From Rhabditoides inermis (Eukaryota > Nematoda > Chromadorea > Rhabditida > Rhabditidae), in assembly GCA_963966185.1 (NCBI GenBank), contig CAWZYM010000396.1, forward strand, positions 310,001 through 374,000: a stretch of 64,000 bases of DNA, in the 5' to 3' direction. Position numbers and translations under genes: made by a program. The notes below the pieces were generated by a model. The model saw only the letters and a program-made list of their open reading frames with translations. It was not told the DNA's origin and did no database searches. Within the stretch, counting starts at the first letter, position 1; every line of letters begins with the position of its first letter. Of this stretch, positions 12,701-24,132 are shown one piece after another.

Positions 12701-14978
12701 CTGTCAGTGAGGGAGCAGTCGGACACCGATCGAAGGGTGTCGAAGGAGGGCGACGGAAGAGGAAGGTTGCGACGGGGCCTGGAACACATATCACAGCTGC
12801 TGGGAAGACAAGGCGACTCACGTGGGTCGTAGAAGCGGGGGATTGGTGGATGGCAGCGGCGGCGCCGCCGATCCTGCATCACACTCCATCAACACACACT
12901 CACATATCACACGAACTCTTGAGCCGAGTGATCGACGCACGATCAAACCACGAAAAAGTGAAAGAGGGGATATAGGTGACAGAACGGATAGATGGGCAGT
13001 CGTGCAAACACATCACGCGATGATGAGAGGGGGAACAAGGGCAACCACGTAGTGAGTGATAAACAGGGGTGAGTGGAACCCGACCTCGGTGGCGCTGGAG
13101 CCGAGGCCGCCTGCGGAGCCACCGCCACTTGTTCTACACTCTGAAGTGCGACTTCACCTTGCCAGAATGAGAAGACGAACTGCCCCTGGTATCGATCGGA
13201 TATCGACCATGATGCTGCAGGCCGCCGGAGACCAAGTGCTAGATTCGATCGTGCGCCTCTTCAATAAGATCCTGGAGGAAGGGCGGCCACCGCCGATGTT
13301 TGCCGATTCTATTACTACTCTGATCCCGAAAAGCGGGGATCTGAGCGACCTCTCCAACTTCCGACCTATCGCCGTGCTGCCGTCGCTGTATAAGCTGCTG
13401 ACGCGGGTGCTACTGGGGAGAATGGAGCCGATACTGGATGCAGAACAAGGAAAGGAGCAGGCGGGATTCAGAAAGAACTACTCGACGATAGAGCACGTAC
13501 ACACTCTCAAGGAGCTGATCTGGAAGTGCTACACCTACAAGTACGACCTCGTTCTCATCTTCTTGGATTTTGAGAAAGCCTACGATAGTGTGATTTGGAA
13601 TGGCCTCTGGAATACGATCCATCGACAAGGAGTGCCAGGATACGTCATTAATCTACTAGAAGAGGTGTACTCGAATGCGAAGAACGAAATCAAGGTCAAC
13701 TCTGGGCGAGCCGAAGTGAATGTGAAGAGAGGAGTGAGGCAGGGCTGCGTTCTCAGTCCGTGCTTGTTTAATGCAGTTCTTGAACAAATTTTGAGGAAGA
13801 TGAATTGGGAGGACAAAGGAGTGAAGATTGATGGAGAGTACCTAAATCATCTACGGTATGCAGATGATGTGGTGCTATGTGCGCGGAGTAAGGAGACAGC
13901 ACAGACAATGTTGAACGAGCTGAGTGGAGAAAGTGGACAATACGGGCTGCGGATCAGCCATAAGAAGACAAAGGTGCTAACGCTAGGATCCAACCGAACG
14001 ATCACCCTTCGAGGAGTGCCACTGGAGACGGTCAGGTCGTTCAAGTACCTGGGAGTCGATATAAGCAAGGACAAGGACGTGACAGAAGTGGGGAGACGAA
14101 TGGGCTGCGCATGGGGAGCCTTCAACAAGCATCGACGGTTTCTGACGCATAGGAGAGCGCCGATGAAGAGAAAACTAGCAGTGATGTATACGTGCGTACT
14201 GCCGGGAGTCCTCTACGGAAGCGAGGCGTGGGCGTTGACAGAGGAACAGAAGGAGGGACTGCGGCGGATGCAGCGAAGAATGGAGCGAGCGATGTTGAAT
14301 GTGAGCCTGCGCGACAGGATGAGGAATACGACTGTACGAGGACTGACGGGAATGAAGGACGTGATGGAGATTGCTTGGAGGAGGAAGGCGAGCTGGGCGA
14401 GGAAGGTGGCCAACTTCAACAACCGATGGTCGCGCCGAGTAACTGAATGGAGACCGTTTGGACAGAAGAGGAGAGTGGGAGCGCCGTACGTGAAGTGGAG
14501 CGACGACTTGGAGGAGATGATGGAGCGACAAGGACTGAGCGGGGAGACCTGGACGAGACTAGCAAGAAGAGACGACTGCGACGAATGGAAGCGGATTATG
14601 CTCACGGGACCAGCTCCATAGCGAACCAAACCATTGGAATGTGTATAGAGATCCTGGATAAAATTTTTGATTTGATTTGATTTGATTTGAGTGGAGTGAG
14701 TGAGTGAGTGAGGACACGTCATGTGGATGAGCAATGAGCAGGAGAGGCGAGTGGTGGAGGAGGGTGGGAGGAATGGAGTGGTACCGTAGTCGGTCTAGGT
14801 ACAAGTACTCTGCTGGAATGAGTGATCGTCCGGCAGACAATGACGGGACCACGTAATTCCCCCGTTCCCGACCACCCAACTATGATGCAAAAAGCGCGGT
14901 GTTAAACGTCAAGACGCGTGAACCGAGGTGAAAAACCGGGCGAGTAAGCCCTAATCTCTCCCGCTTCTCTCCGCTCTC

Positions 14979-15020
<42 letters not shown>

Positions 15021-16524
15021 CGCGTGGTCCGTAAGCCGCGAAAGAGAGCCTCACTTCGACATGCCAAAACTGAAAGGCACACAGAGAAAACGGGTGGTGC
15101 AGACAGATCAGGTGATAGAAAGAAGGGATAGGAGGGAAGGGTTCAGAGAGCGGCACGCACCCTGCACCGATGAGGCGGCGGAACGGGGAGAGTCCGGAGA
15201 GCGACGGTACCTGCAACAAGCAACATACACTATGTTGTGTGATTGTAATCTTTGAAACCAAGGAAAATATGTAATATGTTGTATTCAACTTCTTCGATCT
15301 TTGAAATCATCAAAATGATCCGGAATTTACAGAAAAGCACACATATACAACATCCTATTAAAACATTTCCAACAATATAATTTGATATCGAAAAAAAACG
15401 TACTTTGTGAATGCGGAGTTGTGTGAGGGAGCGAGGAGAGCGGTGGCACTGGGAGGATCCAACATCCTGCAAACAGAAACAGTACTCATAGGAAGGATAC
15501 GTAAAGATGATTGTGAAAGAAATCGACTGCACAATCCACTCGAGTCGACACCTCTCAAGAAGACACGATTCCGTAGCGACAACGCAAGGTACAAAGTGAA
15601 TCAAAATCAATGTGAACGATGAATGTAGTAATAACTGCAGCTAAAGTGTTTAGTGTAAATACTGGAAGGTGTATGCTGGAAACTACTAGGATACTGTGCA
15701 GAGTGCTGCGAGCTTGCGCGGAAACCGAGAGCAGCCACAGACAAAACACAAACCGGGCGGGTCCGCACCCCCGAGACAGCGTGCGAGCGAGGGAGCAGCA
15801 GAGAAGCGAGACGGTGCGCACCGCTGGCAGGCAGGAGGGAAAAAGGGTGTGAGGACCGGAACCCGCGGTCACCCCCAAGCAAGCAAGAACACACGCAACG
15901 CGCCGACGCCACGGCTTTTTTCTACAGGAACGGCGAAAAACGCGCAATAAGAGGCGCGATTGGAAGGGAGGGATGGACAGGTGAGAGGAGTGGAAGGAGG
16001 ACAACAACTGGATGAGAAACAATGGAGGGAGAACGGCTGATCGACTGGATACTCGATGAGACACACGCACTCTCATCACACACACAAGAGTGAGTGAGTG
16101 AGTGTGTGTCTGTGTGTGTTGACAAGGGAAGAGAACTCACGTCGGCATCCCCCCTCCGCCGCCACTCGCCAGCTGCTGCGGGTTGCTGTAGATGACCTGC
16201 TCCGTCGACGTCTTCGATCTGTTCGGCGCTGCAAACGGCAAATGTACAACAGAGCAACTATATATGCATAATAATGCGAATGAAGAAATGAAAGTGTGAT
16301 GTTACCGTGACTGCCTCCCTGTATGAACATACTGGGAGGGTAATAGATACTCTCCGGCGCGTGAGCCTCCACCGCACAACGACACACCGAACACACCGAC
16401 GAACCACGCACCTGGACAAAACATTACAGTTCATAACGATTGTTTGAACAATTGAAATCAGTTTTTGATAGACCTATTCAAATTCACTGACAGTTGGCAC
16501 GAAGAGCGCACAGGGCTGTGTCAT
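8640..16524 (-). CDS. PEAK1/PRAG1 (NKF3)-family pseudokinase, long spliced gene
   Basis: Exons, 5' to 3': 16524-16492, 16411-16306, 16228-16141, 15466-15404, 15210-15161, 14812-14785, then 12873-12822, 12778-12670, 12622-12545, 12289-12198, 11504-11411, 11362-11184, 11140-10949, 10897-10683, 10649-10552, 10500-10374, 10195-10068, 10022-9798, 9737-9519, 9473-9392, 9336-9188, 9132-9000, 8954-8818, 8771-8640. Each block joins in frame, but the link 14785 to 12873 needs one more exon of length 3n+2. The C-terminal 350 residues look like the PEAK pseudokinase plus SHED dimerisation helices: FIMVQLLAALKALQS (helix E), a degenerate catalytic loop with no HRD, AKNVLECSVWAG, then WLDARRADAVHRV and a hydrophobic last helix. 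Vertebrate PEAK proteins are dimeric scaffolds for SRC-family and GRB2 signalling. The N-terminus is a disordered Ser/Pro-rich scaffold with a CSVCRC cluster and a possible VIYSNP tyrosine site. The assignment rests on motif recall and is not proven. Confidence 0.62.
9756..9792. repeat. (GA)n microsatellite in PEAK-like intron
   Basis: An uninterrupted GA tract fills the middle of the 60 bp intron between exons 10022-9798 and 9737-9519. In the transcribed (minus) strand it is a CT tract lying before the acceptor. Confidence 0.95.
13078..14621 (+). CDS. Reverse transcriptase (C-terminal part of RTE ORF2), N-terminally truncated
   Basis: About 514 codons without a stop. RT motifs are seen in order: a PPPLVLHSEVRLHL leader, TAPGIDRIS, FRPIAVLPSLYKLL, AGFRKNYSTIEHVHTL, FLDFEKAYDSV, RQGCVLSPCLFNAVL, the catalytic RYADDVVL box and YLGVDISKD. 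These are followed by the Arg/Trp-rich thumb and tail domain common in RTE and related nematode or insect elements. There is no ATG before 13167, so the frame enters from lost 5' sequence and the copy is probably not expressed on its own. The open frame argues for recent insertion. Confidence 0.88.
13078..14687 (+). mobile_element. 5'-truncated RTE-clade non-LTR retrotransposon
   Basis: A 1.6 kb insertion carries an open reverse-transcriptase frame that ends at 14621, then 66 bp of 3' sequence ending in TTTGA-type pentamer repeats. Short tandem repeats at the 3' end are typical of RTE elements. TGAGTGGA occurs just before the element (13070-13077) and just after it (14688-14695), a likely 8 bp target-site duplication, although the flank is itself GTGAGTG-rich. 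The endonuclease half is missing, so this is a 5'-truncated copy. It lies antisense within an intron of the PEAK-like gene. Confidence 0.8.
14980..15016. repeat. (CT)n microsatellite
   Basis: A pure CT tract on the plus strand, in an intron of the PEAK-like gene. It reads as GA in the sense strand of that gene. Confidence 0.95.
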
Positions 16525-17610
16525 GTTGTGGCGATTGCACCCAGTCGAGAGATGGCGGCGGCTGAAAGACGGACAGAGTGAGACATTCTACTGTGAATCT
16601 ATCATTACTATGTCAACACATGTACACACAAGGATCGATGGAAGTGAGAGGGGCGGAGGAGGAGGAGGAGGAGGAGGAGGAGGAGGAGGAGGAGGAGGAG
16701 GAGGAGGAGGAGGAGGAGGAGGAGGAGGAGGGGAGAAGACAAGCGGTTGGCGAGTCGAGAGCCACTCGCTCCGCGCATATCATAACACTCGTGTACGCGT
16801 ATGACAGAGAAGGAGAAGGAGAAGTCGAGAAGAACATGGGAAATTGTGAAAAAAGTGGAAGGGTTATTCACAACGATAGATTGATAGATTACATATGACG
16901 TATACAAATGCGGAGTGATTTGAAGATGCTTGTGTCTGCTAGTGAGTCAGAGAGTGCGGCGACGAACCCAATTCACAGAATTCGACTGTGAGACTCAAGT
17001 TGAGACTCACTCGAACCCGCCGGCCGCTCTCTCCGCTCCCAACGCTCTCTCGCCGGCCCTAGCCCGTCTGCCGCTCCTCCACCGACACACTGTCTCGCTG
17101 CTCTCTCTCCGTGTCTGGAGATGATCAGCTGAGCGGACCAGCTTGCGTGTGAAGAGTGCCGCGTGTTACACGCCCGGAACTAGCACGTAATCGGCAATCG
17201 ATAAACATGGGTGGATCAAGTCGCTGGGTAGATGAAGATGAGGCAGTGGATGAACGGACAGACTGAGTGCGCCGAGATCATCCCCGGCTGCTTCAAGTGC
17301 ACCCTGTGCCCTCTCCATCCCGCACACTCTCTCCGCGCTCGCTCACCTGTCCCTCTCTTCTACCCCGCTCTCTCGCCGGCCGTCTGCCACAGTTTCGCGC
17401 ACTCATCTAGCTTTTTGTCTCCACACACAAGGTTATGCAAACCGAGCGGCGACGCCGGCGAAACGAACCGTTTATTCAACAATAAGAAGTGGATTACACA
17501 CAGTACTGCCATTGATATGTAATATTTTAAGTAATATTTCTGAGAACTGATAAAGTACACACTACGGAACGAGGAGACCTTTCCTCCTCTCCCACTCTTC
17601 TTTGCCCTTT
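16525..17610. other. Intergenic region with (GGA)n tract
   Basis: About 1.1 kb lies upstream of the PEAK-like start and downstream of the neighbouring unrecognised gene. It carries a 78 bp GGA trinucleotide array (about 16654-16731) and several GC-rich stretches. Open frames across the GGA array (poly-Gly, poly-Glu, poly-Ser) are repeat artefacts. It probably holds the promoter of the PEAK-like gene. Confidence 0.5.
16654..16731. repeat. (GGA)n trinucleotide array
   Basis: About 25 uninterrupted GGA units sit 130-200 bp upstream of the first PEAK-like exon. Confidence 0.95.
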
Positions 17611-18667
17611 CTAAATGTGCCGGGTGTAGATGATGCGCTTGATGAGATTGGCGAGCGACTGGTAGGTGAGCTTGGCAGACGGCTCCGACGAACGCAACTC
17701 GCACACCTGTGACAGGAAATGAGTATGGGATACTGTAGACTACCGTACCTGCTCGCTCTCCTCCAACTCACGAACGGAGACGATGCCCTCGGAGACGAGC
17801 AAGTCGAGGGTCTGGAGGGGAGTGATGAGAGAGAGAGAGCTCGTTGCGCACCTCGCACGCGTGACCGGCGGTGACGTAGTGATGGGCGTAGAGGTGGAGG
17901 TAGGCGCTCTCTGCGTACAGCAGCTCCTCCGGGAGGCGCGGACGACGCTGGCTCAGCGAGCACAGAACAGCCTATGATAACGTGTCCATACAGCAACCCA
18001 CACTTGTCGTACATGCTCTGTGGTGGTGAGGTCTCGCTGGGTGCAGATCGCTCGCTGCGTCTCCACCAGATCCGCCGACGTCACTCGCGCGCGCATCGAA
18101 CACAGCGAGGCACTGAAGCGAGCAGAACTACGGTAGAATTTGTTACAGCGTTATTATGGTTCACAGTACTTTACAGTCTATATTTTGGTGTACAGTATTT
18201 TACAGTATCCACAAGGCCATAAGGTATACGGTAGCCTACAGTACTCCTTCTCACATGTCATGTTTGGTGATGTAGACGGACTTGTCAGTGACAGGCGCCG
18301 TCGACTTATGCAGCGACGACAGAGCCTGCTGAAAAAGGTTAGTAATCGATATCAATCGATACGCACCTTGGCGGACTTGGTGCGCTGCTGTGTGGAGGAG
18401 CAGCAGGCGGAGGTGGGAGGACGGGGGGTGGCGGTGCCAGAGTCGACGACAGACACGACAGACACGCACGCGCTGTTGCAGAGGGAGGGCGGCGCGTCGA
18501 GGCGGGACGAGGCCAGGTAGGAGTAGGTGGACGAGGGAACTGCGGAGGAGAAGAGTGAGTGGGAGCGGGAGGAGGGACTCACAGTCGAGATGGTGCTGGT
18601 CGATGGAGCTGGTGTGCACGGAGGAGGGCGGCTCTAGGAACAGATCCGGAACGCACAGCACGGACAT
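17611..18667 (-). CDS. Unrecognised 239-residue protein
   Basis: Seven exons (18667-18583, 18539-18367, 18328-18255, 18112-18004, 17971-17852, 17811-17749, 17706-17611) join cleanly in frame from ATG to TAG. I do not recognise the family. The first 110 residues are Ser/Thr/Cys-rich and probably disordered. The remainder looks helical and conserved in character, for example SADLVETQRAICTQRDL, EELLYAESAYLHLYAHHYV and KLTYQSLANLIKRIIYTR. The exon 18328 acceptor is a tandem CAGCAG, so one glutamine may be optional. The gene starts only 148 bp after the stop of the next gene upstream on the same strand, which fits an operon, but no clear SL2-type acceptor precedes its ATG. Confidence 0.7.
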
Positions 18668-18814
18668 GGTGGGGAGAGGGGAATGACGGGTGGAGGAAAG
18701 GAGGGGAAGAGTTGGAAGGTGACAGATCAACCAGACAATCACGCATGTGCAAATGCTCTCGCTCACACGGGGATCAGAGTTTATTACGCTTGAACTTGTA
18801 GTTCTCATCGGTGT

Positions 18815-19950
18815 CTAGCTTTTCTCTTGCAATCCTGTGAGCGTGGAGACAACGTTGAGCTTGATCTCCTCGGGTTTGGTGTGCTTGATGAAGTACTGGT
18901 CGAGCAGTTCGATGATTCCCTGCAGGAGAGTGAGAGAGAGTTAGAGAGAGCGAGAGAGAGAGAGAGAGAGAGAGATCGAGGAGAGAGGGAGAAAAAGGGG
19001 GAGAGAGGCACCTGTATGATTGCGATGCCTAATGTGATAATGGGTGCTGCTTGCTCCTCGTGATAGGCCACCGAAATCGCCGCAGAAATGAAGAGCGACA
19101 GTTTCACGAACAACTAAAAGTAAAGTAAGTTCAAGTGACTTACTGGTAATGCTAGCAAACCTGTAAGAAGTTGATGACGTCACGCAGCCACCACCGTCGC
19201 TCCGTCTTCCGGTCGACGAACTTGATGAGCTTCTCGACGGTCTCGCAGTTGCGCAGAATGCGTTCTTTGAGCGAGTGCTGCAATGCATTCCCGTTCCCCT
19301 CCCTTCCTCCCTCTCCCACACCACATTCCATGACGAGTCGCTCTCGTATGCCCGGTCCGCCGCCTCCGACGAGGGAACGATCACAGTAGACTCGTCCTCC
19401 CCAGCCGCGGCCACACTGTGTTGCAACTAAAGACAAACCTCGTTTGTTGTTGGATTTCATGATTCACTCACGAATCTCACTCCGTCGCCCTGTCGCGCGA
19501 GCGTGTCCAGTCGACTGCAAACACAGTTGTGGATCGCTAAGCATGGTGTCTTACCTCGTGCTGTTTCTTCTGAGCTGTTGTTCGGGCGCTCTCAATGCGA
19601 CTTCTTCCAGAAGGCGTCCGAGAATGACCAGGTCGTAGGAGACAGCGCGCAGCATCTCGTTCTCATCGGGAGGGATGTTGAGCTGCGTGTGCACTGCAAT
19701 CACATACATGCCAGTTGCATGCCAGACGACACTCACTCGTCAGTCCGTTCATGTTGTCGATGAGTGTGCGGACGGCCTTGGCAGTGGCGATGGCGGAGCG
19801 GCGCGTGAACATGTAGCGCTCCAGCTCGAATTCGAACTCCCGCAGAGCCTGCTCCGCCTGCAAGGGATATGGTACAGCCAGAGTGGAGGAGACAACTGCT
19901 ACCTTCATGCATGTGGTGGCTAACTCGCGCAGCAATGGCCGGCAGTCCAT
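18815..19950 (-). CDS. Unrecognised 259-residue protein with central hydrophobic hairpin
   Basis: Eight exons (19950-19903, 19857-19737, 19693-19555, 19514-19472, 19426-19322, 19277-19161, 19113-19012, 18919-18815) give 259 residues. The N-terminal half is helical and charged (REFEFELERYMFTRRSAIA, DENEMLRAVSYDLVILGRLL), followed by an acidic linker. Near residues 190-235 there is a two-part hydrophobic segment (LFVKLSLFISAAISVAYH, then PIITLGIAIIQGIIELL) that could be a membrane hairpin. The C-terminus is KPEEIKLNVVSTLTGLQ-like. This could be an organelle-membrane or tethering factor, but I do not recognise a family. It may be the upstream member of a two-gene operon with the 17.6-18.7 kb gene. 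Confidence 0.7.
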
Positions 19951-20933
19951 AGCTCTGATTCACACCCCGCGTTCCGTTTCCCCTCTCACTCATCGATTGA
20001 CTGATAGGTGATAAGCGGCGCGTCAATCACTGCACCACAGATACTACATCCACAGCGTACAAAACGATGTGTTGATCATAGCATGCTTATGCGTAGTCGC
20101 GTTGATGGATTAGTGTGGTTCACGAACTAGGGACAAATTGACTGTTCTAATTATCTAATTGTTTCTCAGAGTATGCAAAGTATAAAATCTCTATAAAATG
20201 CGGACCCACCGCGATGAGACTGGCTCGAAGGGGCCGTAGGTGGACAATAAAAGCGCCTTGCCTATTGCCGAGCACATCGCACGTGCGACTCCACGAGAAA
20301 CAGTGGTACGAACCACCAGAGGTGCCCTCCTCCCTGGAACTACTTTTATTATAGAGGGTGGGAAAGAACGACTCACGGCAGCTCTATGGAGACAGTCTGC
20401 ACAAAGTCAGTGCGGCTGCGCGGAGGCTTCGGAGAGGCGGGGGGCGAAGGCGAATAGGCACGGTTAGCAGACATCCAAAAAAAAACCGAGGACAGGAAGT
20501 TGCAATACACTGATCCGCGCGTAATCAATACGGGATTAGACTGTGCTGGGCGGAAAAAGGACAGTGTTATCAGACGAAGCGGGAGTACTTCCTCTCCCGA
20601 AGGGTGCGGTGGCAGTAAAACACTGAATCAGACTGAGACGACACGAATATTATTGTGCCAGAGGACAGTTGATAAAAACGCTGACTCAGCGGCAGCCAAC
20701 CGTCATTCCATCGGTATCACTTATCAGCGCCCCGTCTATACATCGAACATTTATCGGCACTCACATATATAGAATCTCTCTAAAACTTTGCGGCGAAAAA
20801 AACACACATTGAATCGAGATCGAGCTGCAGAAATAAATATGTGTAAAAGACCAAAAACAAAACATATGTAATTGAGATCAGACTAGTGTACCCATGTGGA
20901 GAATACTGGAAGTGGAGGGAGGGAAAGAAGACG
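19951..20933. other. Intergenic region
   Basis: About 980 bp lies between the Ly6-like gene and the next gene on the same strand. It contains unremarkable mixed-composition sequence and no supported exon. It is expected to include the promoter of the 18.8-19.95 kb gene. Confidence 0.5.
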
Positions 20934-21282
20934 TCAATGGAAGTGCGAGAGGAGGAGGGGAAGAAGTGGAAGGAAGGATGATAGGAGGGCTGGAGACGAG
21001 TTGCACAGGAATCCCTCGCACGTGTAGATCAGACCGACCGTTCGCTCCAGAGATGTGTCCTCAGAGAGCTTGATCTGCAACCAGGTCACAATAATCACAG
21101 TGGCACAGTGATACATGACACATTGTAAGAAGCTGTGTACGTATTCTATTCTTGATAAGTTGTTAAAAGACAAACACTAACAATGCTCTTTCGGGCGTTG
21201 GGGTTGAGTGAGTGGTCTGGCTCGATTAGATGCATCACACGGCTCCAGCAGTCCCTCACAACAGCTCCTCCTTGCACTGAAA

Positions 21283-21331
<49 letters not shown>

Positions 21332-21345
21332 ATCCCCCCCTCTCT

Positions 21346-21403
<58 letters not shown>

Positions 21404-21442
21404 TTTTCTCTCTTTCTTTCTCTCTTTCTCTCTTTCTCTCTT

Positions 21443-21492
<50 letters not shown>

Positions 21493-22396
21493 CAAAAAGG
21501 CCATTTTATCACAAACTCGTCATTGTTTCATTCATTTTTCCTCGAACGCATAGCACACATCAGATGTGCAACAAACATGCGATCTCTCTGCTCACTCTCT
21601 CTCTCTCTCTCTGAGTCTCCTTTCATTGTTGCCTCTCGTTCTCTCATCATCATGTTGTAAAACGAGGAGCACATGCGCATCTCGCTAGACGCGCGACGGC
21701 GCTCATTGAAAACACGTGGCCGCGCATAAACGGACAATGGAACGGCGGCGAGAAAGAAGACGAGTGTGAGTGTGAGTGTGTATGGACTGACCGCAGACTT
21801 CCCGTTTCGCCGGCGGCTCCTTGATGACTGCTTTGATACACACACTGTTCGGACAGTCCACCACCGGAATCATGTACTTCATCTGGAAACATTATATTAT
21901 GATGGAGGACATACCATACTCTCTTACCTGATCACATGTTTCATTGGCGAACCAAGGAAATTCATGGAAATAGAGTAGTGAGTTGTTCTCATCTTTCGGC
22001 TGAAACACGCGTGGTAATAGTAAGACGATGTGATTTGCAAAAAAGAGAACTCACCCATCTGAGATGCAGTTGTGCGGACGAGCAACTGTAGCACTTTTCT
22101 GCAAAGGCAATCACTCACTACCGACTCACTCACTTCTGTTCCACGCACTCACTGCTCACTTGATTCCGCCCCAATTTATGGCATATTCACGGAATGTTTG
22201 TCTGGCGAGGCAAAAATTCGCATGCAGAAATAGGAAAGGAGGAATATTGATTGGGTAAGAGAGCGGCAAGTGTTTCTCGGTTCAAGTCATGCACAGAGGG
22301 AGAGGGTGGTATTGGGGAAGGGAGACGCGGATACGAAGACTCACCTGAACTCGCAAAGTGGAAGCATGACACGAGGAGCGCGAGTAATTGTCGCAT
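20934..22396 (-). CDS. Secreted Ly6/uPAR-fold protein with GPI-type tail
   Basis: Six exons (22396-22345, 22098-22055, 21999-21928, 21882-21792, 21276-21182, 21074-20934) encode 164 residues. The first exon is a signal peptide (MRQLLALLVSCFHFASS). The mature protein starts EKCYSCSS, the classic first strand of Ly6/uPAR three-finger domains. Further cysteines follow in DCPNSVCIK, EVCG, RDCW and the final CEGFLCNSS, which matches the CxxxxCN signature of the fold. A short hydrophobic C-terminus (LLSSFLPLLPLLLSHFH) suggests GPI anchoring at the cell surface. Nematodes have many such small proteins, some modulating neuronal receptors; the role here is unknown. The intron 21793-21277 direction holds a long CT tract. 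Confidence 0.82.
21290..21487. repeat. Compound (CT)n/(CTTT)n tract
   Basis: About 200 bp of CT dinucleotides with interspersed TTTCTC units lies in the fourth-to-fifth exon intron of the Ly6-like gene. It is polypurine in the sense strand of that gene. The Leu/Ser and Arg/Glu frames across it are repeat artefacts. Confidence 0.95.
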
Positions 22397-23116
22397 TGCG
22401 GGTGAGAATGGCGGAGTGACAGAGCGGGGCCGCCTCGGGGCACTAAGCTGCCGCACTCACTCCTACCCTCTCACTCCCCTCTCACTCTCTACCACACTCT
22501 CTCACTCGTCTGCCAGAGCGCTTACTGGCAGACACTCGCATGGCAGACACGCAGACGCGTGCGGGAAGTTTGAATCCACTTGAGTGCCTCTTATAAAATC
22601 AATTTTATAGCAGCGTAATTATGTATAATGCAGTTATTTCAGGGATTGGAATATTTAGATAAAAAACTGATCCAAAAAATTATCCTGTTTCAAGGAAAAA
22701 TCATATTTTAAAACTAATTCATTCTTCTAAATTACTTTTAAAGTTGTACATGGTTTCTATTTACATCGCCCCGTTTTTCAAACAATCATATTACTTTTTA
22801 AGGTAACTGCAAAGGTAAAACGATAGATAAGCTGGTCGTATAGCTTCCCGATTTTCAGGTTGTGCTGTCGTTTCAAAATTCGAGGTTCTGGTGGCGATAA
22901 GAAGTGTGCTGAATGGCAGAACCAGCATGCCACACCATCAGCACTGCCACTGCCACACACCGACCCCAGATAACAACACCACATACCGGTATAAAAACTG
23001 TCATACCAGTAGCAGTCGCATTGTGTCAACTCTCTGTCTGTCCGTTTTTGTCGTGATTGTGCCTCTCTTATCAGTGTATTATCAGTGCATGTGTGCGTGT
23101 TTCAGGAGACCGCACT
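22397..23116. promoter_or_regulatory. Divergent promoter region, Ly6-like gene / LTA4 hydrolase gene
   Basis: About 720 bp lies between divergently transcribed genes, with an AT-rich core at 22590-22810. No exon is supported. A TTTCAG acceptor (23100-23105) and a second acceptor, CCCTTTGCAG ending at 23195, flank the possible start codons of the plus-strand gene. Confidence 0.45.
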
Positions 23117-23613
23117 ATGGGCGCCGGCTCATCCGCAGAAGGTGCCACCCCTCTTGTCATCCATACCTCATCCATTCACAGTGTCCCCTTTGCAGGCTCG
23201 AACATGCTTCGCCAGTCGCATCCCGACCCCGCCAGCTACTCCAATCACCACAAAGTCGAGGTCGTCAAGAACGAGGTACATAGCAAACTGAACTATGGCG
23301 TTATAATTGTTTCTAGAATCGCATGTCATATACTTCAGATCTCGTGGCGAGTGGAATTCACTCGGAAGCAGGTGCTGGGTAGTGTGGCTGTGCACTGTCG
23401 GGCGAGGGAGAATACGCATGAGGTCGCCCTCGACATCCGAGCACTCCTCATCAAAGACGTGCGAGTCGATGGAACCGACACGGGACACTCCATTGAGAAG
23501 GTGCGCGAATGACGGGTGGTGGCATCGTCTATTCCTTCAGGGCCTTGCTTACATCGGCGACAAGCTCATCGTCCCTATCGGCGAGAAGAAGAAGGGAACC
23601 GAGTTGTGAGTCC

Positions 23614-23644
<31 letters not shown>

Positions 23645-24100
23645 ACTCACTCATTCTCTTTCTTTCTCTCTCTTAACCCTCCCATTCCAGCACTGTCTCT
23701 GTGGATTTCGAGTCGCAGGTCGACTCTCCGGGCCTTCAGTGGCTGACTGCCCAGCAGACCACCGACAAGGTTGTCATTATCCAATTTTTTGAGCACGTGT
23801 CGGTCACTTATCTCTCGTCCCACCTTTCTCTGACCACGCAACTGCGCCGCATCTTTGTCCCCTCTCCAAATTATCACCCCGCTGATAAGTGCTCTCAAAA
23901 GATCAAGAATGACGTGGTGGGCGGGGTTGGTATGGGCGTGGCTTGCAGACGCACCCGACCGTGTTCACGTACGCGCAGCCGATCCAGGCGCGGGCCTACT
24001 TCCCCTGTATGGACACGCCTTCCGTCAAGTGTCCCTTCACTGTCAAGGTAGGCGATGAGAGACTGGAAGAGAGAGAGAGAGAGGGAGAGAGAGAGAGAGA

Positions 24101-24132
<32 letters not shown>

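Noticed and set aside
13056..13077. Start of the RT protein at 13056
   Set aside because: The frame start there is GTG in host flank, not an ATG. The element begins near 13078 and is 5' truncated.
16578..16907. Poly-Glu, poly-Gly and poly-Leu frames near 16.6 kb
   Set aside because: They are generated by the GGA trinucleotide array and have no splice or family support.
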